DNA of 64,000 bases from Naumannella halotolerans (GCF_004364645.1 NZ_SOAW01000001.1:806001-870000), one strand, 5' to 3'. Shown: positions 1-8,878, counted from the stretch's first letter. The notes: a model not told the origin generated them from the letters alone. Translations and numbers: made by a program.

Positions 1-662
1 GGGTCGGGCCCGAGGCGTCCGCGAGCACCGGCACGGAGCCCGAACCACCCCTGGACGAGCTGTCGCGATTGGCCCGGACCGCCGTGGGCCTGGCCGGGCG
101 TTCGGCGCTCGACCTGGGCAGGCGTGCCGGCCGGATCGCCTTCGCCCCGGCCCGTTCGCGGTGGGGACGGGTGAGCAGCCGCGGGGTGATCGACCTCGCC
201 GCCTCCCGGGTCGGCCTGGGCGGGTCCTATGCCGAGGTGCACGAAGGTCGTCGGCGCTGGGGTGGTCGCCCCGGGAAGCCGCGAGGCGGTGACGGGCGGA
301 GTTGGCCGATCGGGATCGAGTCGCCCCTGTGGCTGATCGGCGCGCTGGCCGGGGTGCAGACGGCCGATCCCGCCGTCGACGCCGATGGTGCGGCTCGCTA
401 CGCGGTGTCGGTCGATCTCGCGGCTGCCTCGGCTGCCTACGCCGAGGGCCTGCCCAGCCCGCAGGTGGATCGCTACGAGCAGCTCCTGGCGCTGCCGTTC
501 CGGCTCTGGACCGACGATGGCGGGCGCCTGCAGCGGGTGCGCTATGTCGACACTTGGGCCATCTACGACCTGTACCTCAGCGATTGGGGGATCGATCTGT
601 CCGGGTACGACTGGAGCGTGCTGCCCGAAGGCGGTGGCGTGCCCTTCGTCTCCCGCGGCTGA
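1..662 (+). CDS. Unknown protein, 5' end outside window
   Basis: The reading frame is open from base 3 to a TGA at 660-662, with no stop before a possible TTG at 69. The gene therefore probably begins upstream of the window, and about 219 residues are visible. The visible part is Ala/Gly/Arg-rich at first, then has a more folded-looking C-terminus with several Trp, Tyr and Asp residues (for example VDTWAIYDLYLSDWG) before the stop. There is no signal peptide or membrane segment in the visible part. I do not recognise the family. A region rich in short motifs such as LPFRLWTDDGGRLQRVRYVD suggests a small soluble enzyme or binding domain, but no function can be assigned. It is followed by about 110 bp of spacer and then tRNA-Gln. 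Confidence 0.6.
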   Translation, partial: VGPEASASTGTEPEPPLDELSRLARTAVGLAGRSALDLGRRAGRIAFAPARSRWGRVSSRGVIDLAASRVGLGGSYAEVHEGRRRWGGRPGKPRGGDGRSWPIGIESPLWLIGALAGVQTADPAVDADGAARYAVSVDLAAASAAYAEGLPSPQVDRYEQLLALPFRLWTDDGGRLQRVRYVDTWAIYDLYLSDWGIDLSGYDWSVLPEGGGVPFVSRG

Positions 663-770
663 ACCGCGTAGCGACGGGATGATCCGATTTGTTCCCCGGC
701 GCCGGATCGAGTAACGTTTCTCGACGTTGCCGAGGCACTTGTGCGAAGGCAGCGAGCCTGTTCAGGCAGG

Positions 771-842
771 TGGGGTATGGGGTAATTGGCAGCCCGACTG
801 GTTCTGGTCCAGTTAGTCTAGGTTCGAGTCCTAGTACCCCAG
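771..842 (+). tRNA. tRNA-Gln (anticodon CTG)
   Basis: A 72-nt cloverleaf can be drawn. The acceptor stem TGGGGTA (771-777) pairs with TACCCCA (835-841), with discriminator G842. The anticodon stem ACTGG/CCAGT encloses the loop TTCTGGT, giving anticodon CTG. The T arm contains GGTTCGAGTCC. No CCA is encoded. It sits 80 bp upstream of tRNA-Glu in the same direction and may be co-transcribed with it. Confidence 0.95.
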
Positions 843-922
843 CGAAGCCCAGTGCGAAGTTGATCCGATTCGGATTCTTCCACTAGGCTCTGCTGGTCAC
901 TCCGCAAGGAGTGGATGCGCTT

Positions 923-995
923 GGCCCCGTTGTGTAGCGGCCTAGCACGCCGCCCTCTCAAGGCGGTAGCGCGGGTTCGAATCCCGTCGGGGCTA
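923..995 (+). tRNA. tRNA-Glu (anticodon CTC), island insertion target
   Basis: Acceptor GGCCCCG (923-929) pairs with CGGGGCT (988-994), including one G-U pair; the discriminator is A995. The anticodon stem CCGCC/GGCGG encloses CTCTCAA, giving anticodon CTC. The T arm GCGGG-TTCGAAT-CCCGT is intact. No CCA is encoded. The gene is complete, but its last 41 bases plus two more form the left copy of a 43-bp direct repeat whose second copy lies at 8879-8921. The 3' half of the functional gene is thus shared with the inserted island. Confidence 0.95.
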
Positions 996-997
996 CA
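955..997. repeat. Left attachment-site repeat (attL-like), 43 bp
   Basis: The 43 bases from the anticodon loop of tRNA-Glu through its 3' end are repeated exactly, in the same orientation, at 8879-8921. The base before the repeat and the bases after it differ between the copies. This is the usual trace of site-specific integration of an element into a tRNA 3' end, with the element restoring the gene. Which copy derives from the chromosome cannot be told from identity alone. Confidence 0.9.
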
Positions 998-1000
998 AAC

Positions 1001-1032
1001 CCGAAACCCCCTGGTCAGCCAGGGGGTTTCGG
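1001..1032. terminator. Hairpin terminator just inside the island
   Basis: A perfect 14-bp stem CCGAAACCCCCTGG / CCAGGGGGTTTCGG surrounds a TCAG loop, starting five bases after the tRNA-Glu gene. It can end the tRNA transcript now that the original downstream sequence has been displaced to beyond 8921. It appears to have arrived with the island. Confidence 0.7.
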
Positions 1033-1070
1033 CGTTTCCGGGGGCAGAGCTCGCAGGCTCCGAAATCGGC

Positions 1071-1092
1071 TGGGGCAACACTGGGGCAACAT
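1071..1092. repeat. 22-bp island end repeat, left copy
   Basis: Two copies of TGGGGCAACA separated by one C and followed by T. The same 22 bases recur at 8739-8760 in the same orientation near the other end of the island. The rest of 998-1284 shows no gene. Possible roles are integrase arm-type sites or remnants of a once duplicated coding end; neither can be proven here. Confidence 0.8.
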
Positions 1093-1284
1093 TTGACGCC
1101 GAAGTCGCCCGGATGGGCGGTAGTTCGGACCCCTGATGCGGGAGGGTGCAACAGCGAACGCGCGGCGGGAAGGGCTGCACGCGTCATGGCGCTGTCTGCC
1201 GTAGGAGTGTCGGTGTCCTTGGCTACAGTCGTCTCGTCGCTCGGCCCCGACCTAGGGCCTGATCTCGCCAAGAGGAGGACTGTC

Positions 1285-3255
1285 TTGCCGCAAAGCTCCA
1301 TCAACCACGCCCGCATCGTCGCGCTCATCTGGAACATCGCCGACGACGTGCTCCGTGACTTGTATGTCCGCGGCAAGTACCGCGACGTGATCCTGCCGTT
1401 CACGGTCCTGCGCCGACTCGACAGCGTCCTCGCACCGACGCGCGACGCCGTCAGGTCTATGAAGAAGATTCTGGACGACGCAGGGATCGCCGACCAGGAC
1501 GCCCCGCTCCGCGACGCGGCCAAGCAGGACTTCTACAACACCTCGGGCTTCTCGCTGCAGGATCTGCGCCACACGTCCAACGCGACCCGGCTGCGGCAGA
1601 ACTTCGAGGCGTACCTGGACGGCTTCTCGCCGAACGTGCAGGAGATCATCGACAACTTCGAGCTGCGCAACCAGCTTCCCCGCCTGACCAAGGCGGACGC
1701 GCTCGGCTCGCTGATCGAGAAGTTCCTCGCACCCGACCTCGACCTCTCGCCTGCGGGCATCGACAACCATGGGATGGGCACGGTCTTCGAGGAGCTCGTG
1801 CGCCGGTTCAACGAGGAGAACAACGAAGAGGCCGGCGAGCACTGGACGCCGCGCGACGCCGTCCGACTCATGACCCGGCTCATGTTCGAGCCGATCGCCG
1901 AAGCGATCCCCTCGGGCACCTACCGCCTGTACGACGGCGCGATGGGCACCGGAGGCATGCTGACCGTCGCTGAGGAGACGCTCCACCACCTGACGGAGCC
2001 CTCAGGCAAGAAGGTCTCCACCCACCTGTACGGGCAGGAGATCAACGCCGAAACGTACGCGATCGCGAAGGCAGACCTCATCCTCAAGGGCGATGGCCGG
2101 GCAGCGGACAACATCATCGGTGGACCGGAGTACTCCACGTTGTCGAACGACGCCTTCGCCGGGCAGGAGTTCGACTTCATGCTCTCCAACCCGCCCTACG
2201 GCAAGAGCTGGAAGACCGACCAGGACCGGCTCGGCGGCGCGAAGAAGATCATCGACCCTCGGTTCGTCGTCACCCACGACGGCGACAGCGACTACTCCCT
2301 CGTGACCCGCAGCAGCGACGGGCAACTGATGTTCCTTGCGAACCTGATCTCGAAGATGAAGCAGGGCACCGAGCTGGGGTCTCGGATAGCGTCGGTCCAC
2401 AACGGGTCGTCGTTGTTCACGGGCGACGCAGGCCAGGGGGAGAGCAACATCCGCCGCTGGATCATCGAGAACGACTGGCTCGAGGCGATCGTCGCACTGC
2501 CGCTGAAGATGTTCTACAACACGGGCATCGCGACCTACGTGTGGGTGCTCACCAATCGAAAGGAGGAGCGCCGCAAGGGCAAGGTGCAGCTCATCGACGC
2601 CACCGGTTGGTCCACGCCGTTGCGCAAGAACCTGGGGGAGAAGGGCGTCGAGGTCAGCCCTGCCGATGCAGACAGGGTGCTCGAGGCGCTCAAGGCCTTC
2701 GACCAGTACGAGGACACCGACCGTTCCAAGGTCTTCGACGGGGCGGACTTCGGCTACCACAAGATCACTGTCGAGCGGCCTCTCCGGATCGCGGGGGCCG
2801 ATCCCCAACGCGTCTACACGGCCAAGGAGATCAAGCAGCTCAAGGAGGAAGGTGTCCGCGACGAGACAGCTCCCGCCGTGATCCGGAAGGCACTGCCGTA
2901 CGCCGCCGCGCCGGACCCGTTGCACGGGCGCTACGAGGCAACGATCGATGGCCGCGTGCGGGTCGTGGAGTATGAGCCCGACACTGAGCTGCGCGACACC
3001 GAGCAAGTACCGCTCACCGAACCCGCCGGTGACTGTGCCGACGGCATCGAAGCGTTCTTCCGCCGCGAGGTGCTGCTCTACGCACCGGATGCCTGGATCG
3101 ATAACTCCAAGACCAAGGTCGGCTACGAAATCTCCTTCACCCGCCACTTCTATCAGCCAGCACCGATGCGCACGCTAGAGGAGATCCAAGCCGACATCCG
3201 CGCGCTCGAAGCCGAGACCGACGATCTGATCACCGAGATCGCGGGTGAAATCTGA
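1285..3255 (+). CDS. hsdM: Type I restriction-modification DNA methyltransferase subunit HsdM
   Basis: The product (656 aa) is the N6-adenine methyltransferase subunit of a type I system. It transfers methyl from SAM to adenine in the site chosen by HsdS and is needed for both modification and restriction complexes. The N-terminal HsdM helical domain covers about residues 5-170. The SAM-binding motif YDGAMGTGGM is at 216-225 and the catalytic NPPY at 302-305. The end (EEIQADIRALEAETDDL) looks like the coiled coil that docks on HsdS. TTG at 1285 is chosen because GAGGAGG lies six bases before it and the family N-terminus (INHARIVALIWNIADDVLRD) follows; the frame itself stays open further upstream. 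hsdS starts in the stop codon (ATGA). The length is normal for the larger HsdM class. Confidence 0.95.
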   Translation: MPQSSINHARIVALIWNIADDVLRDLYVRGKYRDVILPFTVLRRLDSVLAPTRDAVRSMKKILDDAGIADQDAPLRDAAKQDFYNTSGFSLQDLRHTSNATRLRQNFEAYLDGFSPNVQEIIDNFELRNQLPRLTKADALGSLIEKFLAPDLDLSPAGIDNHGMGTVFEELVRRFNEENNEEAGEHWTPRDAVRLMTRLMFEPIAEAIPSGTYRLYDGAMGTGGMLTVAEETLHHLTEPSGKKVSTHLYGQEINAETYAIAKADLILKGDGRAADNIIGGPEYSTLSNDAFAGQEFDFMLSNPPYGKSWKTDQDRLGGAKKIIDPRFVVTHDGDSDYSLVTRSSDGQLMFLANLISKMKQGTELGSRIASVHNGSSLFTGDAGQGESNIRRWIIENDWLEAIVALPLKMFYNTGIATYVWVLTNRKEERRKGKVQLIDATGWSTPLRKNLGEKGVEVSPADADRVLEALKAFDQYEDTDRSKVFDGADFGYHKITVERPLRIAGADPQRVYTAKEIKQLKEEGVRDETAPAVIRKALPYAAAPDPLHGRYEATIDGRVRVVEYEPDTELRDTEQVPLTEPAGDCADGIEAFFRREVLLYAPDAWIDNSKTKVGYEISFTRHFYQPAPMRTLEEIQADIRALEAETDDLITEIAGEI

Positions 3256-4607
3256 TGTTCAACGATCTTCCACGCTATGAGGGCTACACGGAGAGCGCGG
3301 TAGCGTGGGCACCTCCGCTGCCGCAGCATTGGCTGGTCGAACGAGGAAAGTCATTGTTCCGTCGTGTGCAGCGAGCGCCAGATGAGTCCGATGGTGTGGT
3401 TACGTGCTTTCGTGACGGCGTAGTCACTCTTCGCAGCCGTCGTCGTACCACTGGGTTCACCGAGTCTTTGAAGGAGATCGGATACCAAGGGATTCGACGC
3501 GGTGATCTTGTGATTCACGCGATGGATGCATTCGCGGGAGCAGTCGGTGTCTCTGATAGTGATGGCAAGGGGACACCCGTGTACAGCGTCTGCGTGCCGC
3601 GACGCGAAGCCAACCCGTACTACTTCGCGGCTGTGGTGCGTGAAATGGCAAGAACCTCGTGGATTCACTCGTTGGCGAAGGGCGTTCGCGAACGATCGAC
3701 GGACTTCCGTTTCGATGCTTTCGCTGTGCAACCGCTGCCTGTTCCGCCGCCAGCAGAGCAGGCAGCGATCGTGAAGTACCTCGCCCACGCGAACGCCCGC
3801 ATCGACAAGGCCATCGCCGCAAAGCGCCGTCTTGCCGCATTGCTGCGCGAGGAAGAAAAAGTCGTCAGCCAGGATATGTTCGCTGCTCTAGATGCGCCGA
3901 TTGTTCGAGCAAAGGACGTTTGTCTACGCATCATCGACTGTAAGAATCGAACGCCAGAGTATGTGGCCGACGGCAGGTTTCATGTGATTCGGACTTCGTG
4001 TATCAGGTCGGGGAAGTTCTCGATGGAGGGAAGCTACCCTACGGACGAGCAAAACTTCCGCGTGTGGACTCAGCGAGGAGTCCCGGAATTCGGTGATGTC
4101 TTCTTCACGCGTGAAGCTCCCGCAGGAGAGGCTGCTCTGGTGCCAGAGGCTATTGACGTTTGCCTCGGTCAGCGGATGATGCTGTATCGGCCCGACCCCG
4201 CCAAGATTCGCTCTGAATACTTCATGCACGCGATCTACGACGAACCTGCTCGTGGGTTCATAAACGTGGCAACAAACGGCAGTACCGTTGGACATCTTCG
4301 CGTGGGAGATGTTGGCGCGATTCCGGTACGTGTCCCAGAGCTATCGGTGCAGGACCAGGTGCTCCAGAAACTTCGCGATGTGGCCACTTCGACAACGCGC
4401 GCCGTGGAAAGAGCCCTGCAAGAAGTACGTCTTCTCCAGGAGTTCCGCACGCGCCTGGTCGCTGATGTTGTTACAGGCCAGGTCGACGTTCGTGCCGTTG
4501 CTGCGTCCTTGCCTGACGCTCCGATCGACGGCGCAGTCCCAGAACTGGGAGACGGACTTGAGGATGTGCTGGACGAAGGTGAGGGGGAGCGTCTTGCATC
4601 TCAATGA
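3255..4607 (+). CDS. hsdS: Type I restriction-modification specificity subunit HsdS
   Basis: The product (450 aa) recognises the bipartite DNA target for the HsdM/HsdR complex. Two target-recognition domains are visible, at about residues 10-160 and 225-360. Each is followed by a conserved helical spacer: the first contains PLPVPPPAEQAAIVKYLAHA and the second IPVRVPELSVQDQVLQKLRD. Both show the PxPPxxEQ-like and long amphipathic helix pattern typical of HsdS. The ATG overlaps the hsdM stop by one base. The gene is noticeably poorer in GC than the surrounding core genes, as expected for the fast-exchanging subunit. The DNA sequence recognised cannot be predicted from reading alone. The frame is intact, so the subunit should be functional. 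Confidence 0.92.
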   Translation: MFNDLPRYEGYTESAVAWAPPLPQHWLVERGKSLFRRVQRAPDESDGVVTCFRDGVVTLRSRRRTTGFTESLKEIGYQGIRRGDLVIHAMDAFAGAVGVSDSDGKGTPVYSVCVPRREANPYYFAAVVREMARTSWIHSLAKGVRERSTDFRFDAFAVQPLPVPPPAEQAAIVKYLAHANARIDKAIAAKRRLAALLREEEKVVSQDMFAALDAPIVRAKDVCLRIIDCKNRTPEYVADGRFHVIRTSCIRSGKFSMEGSYPTDEQNFRVWTQRGVPEFGDVFFTREAPAGEAALVPEAIDVCLGQRMMLYRPDPAKIRSEYFMHAIYDEPARGFINVATNGSTVGHLRVGDVGAIPVRVPELSVQDQVLQKLRDVATSTTRAVERALQEVRLLQEFRTRLVADVVTGQVDVRAVAASLPDAPIDGAVPELGDGLEDVLDEGEGERLASQ

Positions 4608-7524
4608 AGAGAGCTTGGAAAGGCTGATCGTCGATCAGATGGTCGCTGGCGGTTGGGCTGAAGGTGCGCCAAGCGACTACATGGCTTCCTATGCGATCGA
4701 TCTCGGACACTTCACCGCGTTCGCAGAGCAGACGCAGCCCGACTTGACCGAAGCACTCAGTCTCGATGCCGAGGGCCCTACGCGCCACAAATTTCTTTCT
4801 CGCTTGCAAGGTGAGATCACGCGGCGCGGAGTCGTTCATGTGTTGCGTAACGGGGTTGACCACCACGGTCACCATATTGACCTGTACTACCCGACACCTG
4901 CACCGGGTAACGCTAAGGCTGCGGAGATGTTCGAGGCGAACCGCTTCGTCATCACTCGGCAGGTCCACCACAGCGTGACGAACACGGGTGACGCGGTAGA
5001 CCTCGTAGCATTCGTAAACGGCCTGCCGGTGTTCACATTCGAGTTGAAGAACAACATCACGAAGCAGACGGTTGATGACGCCGTGCAGCAGTACCAGCGT
5101 GATCGTGACCCTCGCGAGCCGCTGTTTGCCTTCGGGCGGACGATCGCTCACTTCGCAGTCGACGACCAGCGTGCCCGCTTCTGTACCGAACTCAAGGGCA
5201 CGTCGTCGTGGTTCCTGCCGTTCGACCAGGGCTTCAACGATGGCGCAGGAAATCCTCCCAACTCTGACGGTGTGATGACCGACTACCTGTGGCGGCGCGT
5301 ACTGTCGCCGCACAGCCTCGCCGGGATTATCGAGAACTACGCTCAGATCGTCGTCGAGAAGAACCAGAAGACGGGCAAGAAGAAGTCGAAGGCGATCTTC
5401 CCCCGCTACCACCAGCTCGACGTCGTGCGGCGATTGCTCGGCGATGTCGAGGCTAACGGTGCCGGTCGTCGGTACCTGATCCAGCACTCCGCGGGCAGCG
5501 GCAAGTCGAACTCGATCGCGTGGCTCACCCACCAGCTCACTGAGACGACCCACGAGGGCCGGGTCGCGTTCGACTCGATCATCGTCGTGACCGATCGCAT
5601 CATCCTCGACGATCAGCTCACCCAGACCATCAAGGCGTTCCTCCAAGTCGGGTCAACGGTGGTCCACGCCGACAAGTCCGGAGACCTGCGGCGCGCGATC
5701 ACCGCTGGCAAGAAGATCATCGTCACGACGGTGCAGAAGTTCCCCTACATCCTGGATGACATCGGGGCTGACCACCGCGACCGGACCTTCGCGATTGTGA
5801 TCGATGAGGCGCACTCCTCCCAGGGGTCCAAGACCTCGGCGGCCGTTTCGCGGGCGCTCGCAGGCATGGACGCGGAGGACGAGGACACCGTCGAAGACCG
5901 GATCAACCAAATCATCGAGGGCAAGAAGTTGCTGCCAAACGCCAGCTATTTCGCCTTCACGGCGACGCCGAAGAACAAGACGCTTGAGATGTTCGGCGAG
6001 CCGGTCCCGAATCCTGACGGCAGCACCGGCTTCCGTCCGTTCCACTCGTACACGATGAAGCAGGCCATCCAGGAGGGCTTCATCGTCGACGTGCTGGCCA
6101 ACTACACACCGGTTGGCAGCTACTACAAGCTCATGAAGACCGTGGAGGACGACCCCGAGTTCGACGCCAAGCGCGCATCGAAGAAGTTGCGCGCCTACGT
6201 CGAGGGCAACGAGCACGCGATCGCCCAGAAGGCCGACATCATGGTCGACCACTTCCTCGCCCAGGTCGTCGCCAAGCGCAAGATCGGCGGTCAGGCGCGC
6301 GCGATGGTCGTCACGTCCTCGATTGCGCGCTGCATCCAGTACTTCCACGCGATCCGCGACGCGTTGGCCGCTCGGAAGAGCCCGTACCGTGCCGTGGTCG
6401 CGTTCTCCGGTGAGCACGAGTACAAGGGCATGAAGGTCACGGAGGCCAGCCTCAACGGCTTCCCCTCCAACGCGATCGCTGAGCAGGTCAAGACCGACCC
6501 GCACCGGATCCTGGTCGTCGCCAACAAGTTCCAGACCGGCTACGACGAACCGCTGCTGCACACGATGTACGTGGACAAGATGCTCTCCGGTGTCATGGCA
6601 GTGCAGACGCTGTCCCGGCTCAACCGGGCCCACCCGGCCAAGCACGACACCTTCGTGCTCGACTTCGCCAACGATGCCGACGACGTCCAGGGGGCGTTCG
6701 AGCCCTACTACCGCACCACCCTCCTCGCCGAGGAGACCGATGCGAACAAGCTGCACGACCTCATCAACGACCTCGACTCCTTCGCCGTCTACACGCCCGA
6801 GCACATCGATGAGTTCGTCAGGCGCTACCTGGCGGGGGAGCCGCGCGATCGTCTGGACCCGCTCCTCGACGTCTGCGTGGCGGAGTACATCGAAATGCCC
6901 GACGAGGACGACCAGGTCCGGTTCAAGGGCAGCGCCAAGGCCTTCCTACGCACGTACAACTTCCTCTCCACAGTCCTGCCGTACGGCAGCGCCGAGTGGG
7001 AGAAGCGGTCGATCTTCCTCGACCACCTGGTGCCCAAGCTCCCGGCACCCAAGGATGAGGACCTGGCCGCCGGCATCCTCGAGAACATCGACCTGGAGTC
7101 CTACCGCGCTGAGAAGCTCAACGCGATGAAGATCGTGCTCGACGACGAGGACGGCTCTTTGACGCCCGTGCCTGCCAGCAGTGGCGGCCACCGGCTGGAC
7201 CCTGAGCTCGAACGGCTCTCGGCCATCGTCCGCAGCTTCAACGACCACTTCGGCAACATCGAATGGAACGACGCCGACCGGGTCGAGCGCTTCATCACCG
7301 AAGAGATCCCGCGTCTGGTCTCAGAGGATGAGGCCTACCGCAACGCGCAGGCGAACGACGATCCCGTGAACGCTCGGGTCGAGAGTGACCGTGCCCTGAG
7401 TCAGGTGATGCTGCGCCTCATCGCCGACGACACTCAGCTGTTCAAGGAGTTCCAGGACAACAGCAGTTTCAAGCACTGGCTTGCCGAAGCCGTGTTCAAC
7501 GCGACCTACAGGAAGGGTGCGTGA
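4594..7524 (+). CDS. hsdR: Type I restriction endonuclease subunit HsdR
   Basis: The product (976 aa from TTG 4594) is the ATP-driven translocase and nuclease of the system. The N-terminal nuclease core has D136 and E150-L-K152 (PVFTFELKN), a PD-(D/E)xK arrangement. The SF2 motor has Walker A SAGSGKS (299-305), DEAH (404-407), FAFTATP and the motif VI region QTLSRLNRAHP. A helical C-terminal part follows. TTG 4594 is preferred because GAGGGGGAG precedes it and the conserved start HLNEESLERLIVDQM follows; a GTG at 4579 is an alternative. It overlaps hsdS by 14 bp, so the three hsd genes form one translationally coupled operon. All key motifs are present, so the enzyme should be active. Confidence 0.95.
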   Translation: MHLNEESLERLIVDQMVAGGWAEGAPSDYMASYAIDLGHFTAFAEQTQPDLTEALSLDAEGPTRHKFLSRLQGEITRRGVVHVLRNGVDHHGHHIDLYYPTPAPGNAKAAEMFEANRFVITRQVHHSVTNTGDAVDLVAFVNGLPVFTFELKNNITKQTVDDAVQQYQRDRDPREPLFAFGRTIAHFAVDDQRARFCTELKGTSSWFLPFDQGFNDGAGNPPNSDGVMTDYLWRRVLSPHSLAGIIENYAQIVVEKNQKTGKKKSKAIFPRYHQLDVVRRLLGDVEANGAGRRYLIQHSAGSGKSNSIAWLTHQLTETTHEGRVAFDSIIVVTDRIILDDQLTQTIKAFLQVGSTVVHADKSGDLRRAITAGKKIIVTTVQKFPYILDDIGADHRDRTFAIVIDEAHSSQGSKTSAAVSRALAGMDAEDEDTVEDRINQIIEGKKLLPNASYFAFTATPKNKTLEMFGEPVPNPDGSTGFRPFHSYTMKQAIQEGFIVDVLANYTPVGSYYKLMKTVEDDPEFDAKRASKKLRAYVEGNEHAIAQKADIMVDHFLAQVVAKRKIGGQARAMVVTSSIARCIQYFHAIRDALAARKSPYRAVVAFSGEHEYKGMKVTEASLNGFPSNAIAEQVKTDPHRILVVANKFQTGYDEPLLHTMYVDKMLSGVMAVQTLSRLNRAHPAKHDTFVLDFANDADDVQGAFEPYYRTTLLAEETDANKLHDLINDLDSFAVYTPEHIDEFVRRYLAGEPRDRLDPLLDVCVAEYIEMPDEDDQVRFKGSAKAFLRTYNFLSTVLPYGSAEWEKRSIFLDHLVPKLPAPKDEDLAAGILENIDLESYRAEKLNAMKIVLDDEDGSLTPVPASSGGHRLDPELERLSAIVRSFNDHFGNIEWNDADRVERFITEEIPRLVSEDEAYRNAQANDDPVNARVESDRALSQVMLRLIADDTQLFKEFQDNSSFKHWLAEAVFNATYRKGA

Positions 7525-7542
7525 GCTCCCTCGGGGGCAGCC

Positions 7543-8538
7543 TCAGACCCGCTTGCTCTGGAGATATGCGTTGTACTCAGATCGCACTTGGTCGTAGTAC
7601 CCGTCCTCGAGTTTGGCCATATGGTTCACGGCGTCGCCAGACCAGACATGAGTTGCGGCGTTGCCGTGCTTCCATGCCATGCGAGGATCATCTCGAAGGT
7701 GCTCCTTCCAACAGAGCGCTTGGTGGTCGCGAGAATTGAGCTCCCTACCTGCGCGTTTCGCGTTGACGCGTTGGAGCAACTCGGTGGCGCTGTAGGGGTG
7801 CGTCTGGTTGGGGTCAGCCTTCCTCACCACGACCTTCTCCCCGTCATTGGCCACGGCTACCTCGAGGTCGCGACTCGTCACAGTTTTCGTCGACCGGAGG
7901 TGGACGTCGTAGACGGATGCCACGCGCTGCATGTCGCCTCCGGCGGCTTGTGCTTCGTCGAGCAACCTGCGTAAGCCGTCGATGAACTCTCGCACCTCAG
8001 CGACTGCGGACTTGGATGGGTCGGCCTTCATGAACTGGATCGGCTCGGACGGGGTTCTTGCACCCAGGGGCAGCAGCTGCCATGTGATGGAGTCCGCGAG
8101 ATCCTTGTTGAACCGGTCGAGCATGTAGTCCCGGTAGTTGAGCACACTCGTCTGCATGAACGGGTAGACCATCTCTCCGAGGTCGGCCGCGTAGAGGTGT
8201 ACGGCACGGTTGCGGTATTCGACAAGGGCGCTCACGTTCGCGGCGACTGCGGTGCCATCGACACCAGGCGGGAAGAGGTTGTGGTTGAGGGCCTGCTTCA
8301 AGGCGTCCTCGACTGCCAGGGTCCGGTACGGCTGGCCGGTCTTCTTCCTGTAGAAGACGCGCTTCTTTGCCTGCTTCAGGGCAGCCTTCAATGCGAGTTC
8401 CCAGGCGTTCACGATGAGCACGACGGTGACCTCGTCGCGATACTCCATCCGCGGCTTGTTGTAGACCTCGATGGCCGACAGCATCGCTGAGAGCGAGTTG
8501 GCGACCAAGCGACGACTGGAGACGTAGGGCTGCGCCAT
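7543..8538 (-). CDS. DUF3644-like protein with HEPN-type RN-x3-H motif
   Basis: The product (331 aa) matches what I know of DUF3644, a family often found beside restriction systems. The N-terminal block SAIEVYNKPRMEYRDEVTVV is followed by INAWELALKA, as in that family. Within a helical stretch lies EYRNRAVHLY, in which R109-N110-x3-H114 fits the catalytic R-N-x3-H signature of HEPN ribonucleases. The C-terminal half is soluble, with THPYSATELLQRVN and a possible winged-helix-like part, and ends in YYDQVRSEYNAYLQ. ATG 8538 has GAGGTGA upstream. It is convergent with hsdR, with an 18-bp gap, so it is transcribed independently. No toxin/antitoxin partner gene is visible. A role in defence (abortive RNA cleavage) is inferred, not shown. 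Confidence 0.75.
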   Translation of the reverse strand: MAQPYVSSRRLVANSLSAMLSAIEVYNKPRMEYRDEVTVVLIVNAWELALKAALKQAKKRVFYRKKTGQPYRTLAVEDALKQALNHNLFPPGVDGTAVAANVSALVEYRNRAVHLYAADLGEMVYPFMQTSVLNYRDYMLDRFNKDLADSITWQLLPLGARTPSEPIQFMKADPSKSAVAEVREFIDGLRRLLDEAQAAGGDMQRVASVYDVHLRSTKTVTSRDLEVAVANDGEKVVVRKADPNQTHPYSATELLQRVNAKRAGRELNSRDHQALCWKEHLRDDPRMAWKHGNAATHVWSGDAVNHMAKLEDGYYDQVRSEYNAYLQSKRV

Positions 8539-8878
8539 GCTTCACCTCGGGCAGTTCGACGGGTAACCCGAGCGTAGACGTCGACGCCGACGAGGGAGCC
8601 GCATCCCCGTCACGCACTCCTCCAAGTACGGTGGCCGGGGACCGCCACTCGTGCAGAGCATGCACGTACTTGAGCGGGGGCCCACCCCAGCAGTCCGTGG
8701 CTGGGATGTCCGCGACGCGAGGTGCGGACGGCCCCGATTGGGGCAACACTGGGGCAACATGCGAGCTCAAAACGCTCATCTGGGCCCGTTGGTCCTCAAC
8801 AACGAGATCCCTTGGCGTACAGGGTGATTCAGTGATTCTCAACAGATCTCGACACCGTCGAATCTGGCGATTTTCGCA
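8539..8878. other. Non-coding right end of the island
   Basis: About 340 bp between the DUF3644-like start and the right att repeat. It must contain the promoter for the minus-strand gene and holds the second 22-bp repeat at 8739-8760. No convincing coding frame, RNA gene or integrase remnant is recognised. Confidence 0.5.
8739..8760. repeat. 22-bp island end repeat, right copy
   Basis: Exact copy of 1071-1092 in the same orientation (TGGGGCAACA twice, one C between). It lies 118 bp before the right att repeat, whereas the left copy lies 73 bp after the left one. Being inside both ends of the island links it to integration or excision rather than to the cargo genes. Confidence 0.8.

Noticed and set aside
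1033-1284. Integrase or excisionase remnant at the left island end
   Set aside because: No tyrosine or serine recombinase motif was seen in any frame. Short frames here lack start signals.
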